The position numbers and the translations under genes are program-made. Below, in pieces: positions 61,518 through 64,000 of a stretch of 64,000 nucleotides of DNA. Origin of the DNA: Caballeronia sp. NK8 (GTDB lineage Bacteria > Pseudomonadota > Gammaproteobacteria > Burkholderiales > Burkholderiaceae); the NCBI RefSeq assembly GCF_018408855.1, contig NZ_AP024323.1, positions 434,001 through 498,000 on the forward strand. The letters run 5' to 3'. Position 1 is the first letter of the stretch. The number at the start of each line of letters is the position of its first letter. The notes beneath the pieces were generated by a model, which had not been told where the DNA came from, searched no databases, and saw only the letters and a list, made by a program, of their open reading frames with translations.

Positions 61518-63014
61518 ATGGATACCATCATCCTCGCCGACTGGCTGAGCGCGCGCCTCGATCGCACGGCCGCCGAACCGGTGTATCGGCAAATGCTGGA
61601 AGGCATGCAGGAGGCCATCCTGACGAGCCAGCTCGCGCCGGGCACCAAGCTCCCGAGCTCGCGCACGCTCGCGACCGATCTCGGCATCGCGCGCAATACC
61701 GTGCTGCATGTGTACGACCAGCTCACGGCCGAAGGCTACGTGACCTCGACGACCGGCAGCGGCACCTATGTCGCCGATACCGCGCCGCGTGACGGCGGCG
61801 GTGTCAAGAAAGCGAAGCTGGCGGAAACGCAGCCGCAATGCACGATCTCGCGGCGCGGCGAGCGTCTGATCGCGCAGGCGGGCGTGTCGCCGAAGCAGTG
61901 GGGCGCGTTCATGCCCGGCGTGCCGGACGTCGCCGAATTTCCGGCGCGCACATGGAGCCGGCTGCAGGCGCGTCTCTGGAAGCGCGCGAGCCCCGATCTG
62001 CTCACGTATGCGCCCGGCGGCGGCTATCGGCCGCTGCGGCGCGCGCTGTCGGACTACCTGCGCGTCGCGCGCTCGGTGAAGTGCCAGCCGGACCAGATCA
62101 TCATCACGACGGGCATCCATCAGTCGGTCGATCTCGCCGTGCGGCTGCTCACCGATTTCGGCGACCGCGCGTGGGTCGAGGACCCGTGCTACTGGGGCGT
62201 GCGCAGCGTGCTGCAATCGTCGGGGCTGACGCTCGTGCCGATTCCCGTCGACGAAGAAGGGCTCAACCCGAACGCGCGCGACATGGCCGACCCGCCGCGC
62301 ATCGCGCTCGTGACGCCGTCGCATCAATATCCGCTCGGCATGGTGATGAGCCTCGCGCGGCGTCGCGCGCTGCTGGAGTTCGCGCGCCAGCACAAGGTGT
62401 GGATCATAGAGGACGATTACGACAGCGAGTTTCGCTACGGCAGCCGGCCGCTGTCATCGCTGCAGGGACTCGACGACGCCGGACAGGTCATCTACGTGGG
62501 CAGTCTCGGCAAGATGCTGTATCCCGGCTTGCGGATGGGTTACATGGTCGTGCCCGAGCCGCTCGTGGAGACGTTCAGGACGGGCGTGGCGGAGCTGTAT
62601 CGGGAAGGGCAGCTGATGCAGCAGGCCGTGCTGACCGAGTTCATTCTCGACGGGCATCTCACGACACACGTGCGGCGCATGCGCGGACTCTACGGCGAGC
62701 GCCGGGAATTGCTGATCAACGCCATTCGCGCACGCTTCGGCGACACGCTCGCGGTGCGCGGCGACGAAGCCGGGCTGCATTTCGTGCTCGAATTGCCGCG
62801 TTTCGTCGATGATCGCGCGGTCGCGTCCGCCGCGCTCGCAGCCGGCGTCGTGACGCGGCCGCTGGTCAATTACTTCATGGATCGCGAAACCGCGCTGCGC
62901 GGCTTGATGCTCGGCTACGCGTGCGTGCCGAACGACGATATCGCGCCCAATTTCGCGAAGCTCGCCGATGTCATCGAGCGCGCGCTCATGCCCATGCAGG
63001 TCGCCCACGCATGA
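61518..63014 (+). CDS. MocR-type regulator divergent from the polyamine-type ABC operon
   Basis: 498 residues from the ATG at 61518. GntR winged helix at about residues 20-85 (LPSSRTLATDLGIARNTVLHVYDQL, then TTGSGTYV). The aminotransferase-like domain from residue 110 carries HQYPLGMVMS and the PLP-binding lysine in VGSLGKMLYPGLRMGYM. The family senses amines via PLP. Its divergent partner is the PotA gene, so transport of an amine or amino acid is the likely output. An intrinsic terminator follows the stop by about 115 bases. Confidence 0.91.
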   Translation: MDTIILADWLSARLDRTAAEPVYRQMLEGMQEAILTSQLAPGTKLPSSRTLATDLGIARNTVLHVYDQLTAEGYVTSTTGSGTYVADTAPRDGGGVKKAKLAETQPQCTISRRGERLIAQAGVSPKQWGAFMPGVPDVAEFPARTWSRLQARLWKRASPDLLTYAPGGGYRPLRRALSDYLRVARSVKCQPDQIIITTGIHQSVDLAVRLLTDFGDRAWVEDPCYWGVRSVLQSSGLTLVPIPVDEEGLNPNARDMADPPRIALVTPSHQYPLGMVMSLARRRALLEFARQHKVWIIEDDYDSEFRYGSRPLSSLQGLDDAGQVIYVGSLGKMLYPGLRMGYMVVPEPLVETFRTGVAELYREGQLMQQAVLTEFILDGHLTTHVRRMRGLYGERRELLINAIRARFGDTLAVRGDEAGLHFVLELPRFVDDRAVASAALAAGVVTRPLVNYFMDRETALRGLMLGYACVPNDDIAPNFAKLADVIERALMPMQVAHA

Positions 63015-63129
63015 AGCCTGCCTTTGAATTCAATCGCATTGATTGAAATACTTGATTTCCCTTACGGGCATTTCTATCGCACTCTTGAAGTTCTCTCGGG
63101 TTGTGTCAAATCCCCGACTCAACCCTTCG

Positions 63130-63155
63130 CACCGGCCTCGCGCCGGTGTTTTCTT
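63130..63155 (+). terminator. Intrinsic terminator after the MocR gene
   Basis: CACCGGC (63130-63136) pairs with GCCGGTG (63142-63148) around CTCGC, followed by TTTTCTT. Confidence 0.85.
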
Positions 63156-63163
63156 GTGTGCAT

Positions 63164-63748
63164 CTATCGTTGTTCGGCCGCGCCGCGCTTGACCGCCCGC
63201 ACCACGCGCGCGAGCGCCTTCAACGCATCCGCCGGCGTGTCCGCGAACTGCGCGGCGACGATCGCGCCGTCCACGGCCAGGGCGAGCGCCTGCGCGTCGG
63301 CCTTGGCCGTGCGCGATGCCGGCATGAGCGCGCGGATCGCCGCGGTCATGTCGCGCTTGTGACGCCGCGAGATATCGACCGCCTGCGGCAGCGTCGCGCC
63401 GACTTCCACGACCGAATTGATGAACGCGCAACCGCGATAGCTTTCGTTGCCGAACCATTCCGCCAGCGCGGGCACGAGCGCGTTTAGCGTGCCGCCGTGA
63501 CGCGCGAGCGCATCATGGAACCATGCCATCCAGTTGTCGTGACGAAAGTCCAGAAACGCAACGATCAGATCGTCCTTGCTCGGAAAGTATCGATAGAAGG
63601 TTTTCTTCGCGACGCCCGATTCGGCGATCACGCGATCGATGCCCGTTGCGCGAATGCCGTCGCGGTAGAAGAGATCGTGCGCGGTATGCAGGATGCGTGC
63701 GTCCGGCGCGAGCTCGGCGACATCGGCGGGGAAAGCTGAGGTATTCAT
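63164..63748 (-). CDS. TetR-family regulator
   Basis: 194 residues. HTH at about residues 30-60 (TGIDRVIAESGVAKKTFYRYFPSKDDLI). The C-terminal ligand domain has the FRHDNWMAWFHDALA and ALAEWFGNESYRGCAFIN pattern of the YcdC/AcrR-like TetR_C_33 group. Two identical-type palindromes (GTAGAC-N6-GTCTAC) lie in its 100-bp divergent promoter region with the DUF1348 gene, so it very likely represses itself and that gene. The inducer is unknown. Confidence 0.9.
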   Translation of the reverse strand: MNTSAFPADVAELAPDARILHTAHDLFYRDGIRATGIDRVIAESGVAKKTFYRYFPSKDDLIVAFLDFRHDNWMAWFHDALARHGGTLNALVPALAEWFGNESYRGCAFINSVVEVGATLPQAVDISRRHKRDMTAAIRALMPASRTAKADAQALALAVDGAIVAAQFADTPADALKALARVVRAVKRGAAEQR

Positions 63749-63758
63749 GCAATCGATT

Positions 63759-63776
63759 GTAGACAGGTTCGTCTAC
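63759..63776. promoter_or_regulatory. TetR operator candidate O1 (GTAGAC-N6-GTCTAC)
   Basis: GTAGAC at 63759-63764 and GTCTAC at 63771-63776 form a perfect dyad around a 6-bp spacer. It lies 10 bases upstream of the TetR start, the usual place for autorepression. Confidence 0.8.
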
Positions 63777-63795
63777 CTGCGCTAGAGTGCATCGG

Positions 63796-63813
63796 GTAGA
63801 CAGATCTGTCTAC
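63796..63813. promoter_or_regulatory. TetR operator candidate O2 (GTAGAC-N6-GTCTAC)
   Basis: Same dyad as O1, here inside a perfect 22-bp palindrome (63794-63815, GGGTAGACA ... TGTCTACCC). Starts 37 bp from O1 and 36 bp before the DUF1348 ATG. Confidence 0.85.
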
Positions 63814-63848
63814 CCAATACATCTCATCGCTGAAGAAGAGGACTCGCC

Positions 63849-64000
63849 ATGGAATCCAAACCGCCGTTTCCGCCGTTCGATGAAGAATCCGCCAAACTGA
63901 AAGTCCGTCTCGCCGAAGACGGGTGGAACACGCGCGATCCCGAGCGTGTGTCGCTCGCCTATACCGTGGACACGCGCTGGCGCAATCGCGCGGAGTTTGC
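63849..64000 (+). CDS. DUF1348 (NTF2-like) protein, N-terminal part only
   Basis: 50 residues before the right edge. It reads [50 protein letters not shown] (in outline), the typical start of DUF1348/SnoaL-like proteins: [13 protein letters not shown] and DTRWRNR. The NTF2-like fold encloses a small pocket; function is unknown, and members often accompany a TetR regulator. AAGAGG lies nine bases before the ATG. The gene continues to the right of the window. Confidence 0.87.
   Translation, partial: MESKPPFPPFDEESAKLKVRLAEDGWNTRDPERVSLAYTVDTRWRNRAEF

Noticed and set aside
1..64000. rRNA, tRNA, insertion sequence, prophage or CRISPR genes
   Set aside because: I looked for cloverleaf-like stems with a CCA end, transposase DDE motifs, integrases and regular spaced repeats and saw none. 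A tRNAscan or ISfinder search could still find a short item.

Overview
The window reads as chromosomal DNA of a Burkholderiaceae bacterium, most likely Caballeronia or Paraburkholderia. This is an inference from the very GC-rich sequence, the Burkholderiales-specific small families (DUF4148, DUF2970, DUF3331), the seven-gene cellulose operon with bcsP and bcsD, and the 180-kDa-type NAD-glutamate dehydrogenase. I saw no rRNA, tRNA, CRISPR array, insertion sequence or prophage. Gene density is high, and most genes sit in short operons, many joined by ATGA-type overlaps.

Layout. 1-4 kb: end of an RND-type outer-membrane channel, a hotdog thioesterase, and an omega-amino-acid:pyruvate aminotransferase divergent from a MocR regulator with a direct-repeat operator candidate. 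4-8 kb: a small unknown, an H-NS-like protein with a histone-H1-like tail, a methyltransferase, a periplasmic amino-acid-binding protein and two tandem Hsp20 chaperones. 8-17.5 kb: a sulfite/nitrite reductase with DUF934, DUF2970, a PanE-like reductase, NADH dehydrogenase II, a MazG-like pyrophosphohydrolase, an acyl-CoA dehydrogenase ending in a perfect hairpin, a DUF4148 protein, and a coupled M14 peptidase/hydrolase/cupin operon. 17.5-25 kb: GNAT and DUF1059 genes, a cobalt-type nitrile hydratase operon (alpha, beta, an accessory protein fused to DUF3293), a tautomerase and Sfp-type transferase, a YgjP-like metallopeptidase, a DUF457 membrane protein, a LEA-type lipoprotein and a cupin.

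25-40.5 kb: the 1621-residue glutamate dehydrogenase with a strong terminator, a BBE-type flavoprotein, a host-attachment-family protein, an acetate CoA-transferase, a FUSC transporter divergent from a LysR regulator, and a PiuC hydroxylase with a TonB-dependent siderophore receptor behind a Fur-box candidate. 40.6-54.2 kb: a LysR regulator and the cellulose operon bcsD-P-Q-A-B-Z-C on the minus strand, whose BcsC carries a long Gln/Tyr/Pro-rich linker. 54.7-64 kb: a GTG-started small gene, an NAD(P)-binding reductase, a DUF3331 protein, a spermidine/putrescine-type ABC transporter divergent from a second MocR regulator, and a TetR regulator divergent from a DUF1348 gene with two matching palindromic operators between them.

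How they fit together: several local regulator-target units can be read directly (MocR/aminotransferase, MocR/polyamine-type ABC, LysR/FUSC, TetR/DUF1348, Fur/TonB receptor-PiuC). The cellulose operon is the largest functional block: BcsA and BcsB synthesise and export the glucan, BcsZ trims it, BcsC is the outer-membrane exit, and BcsQ, BcsP and BcsD organise the complexes. No wholly unfamiliar multi-gene system stands out. The most unusual items are the nitrile hydratase accessory-DUF3293 fusion, the BcsC linker and the paired TetR operators.
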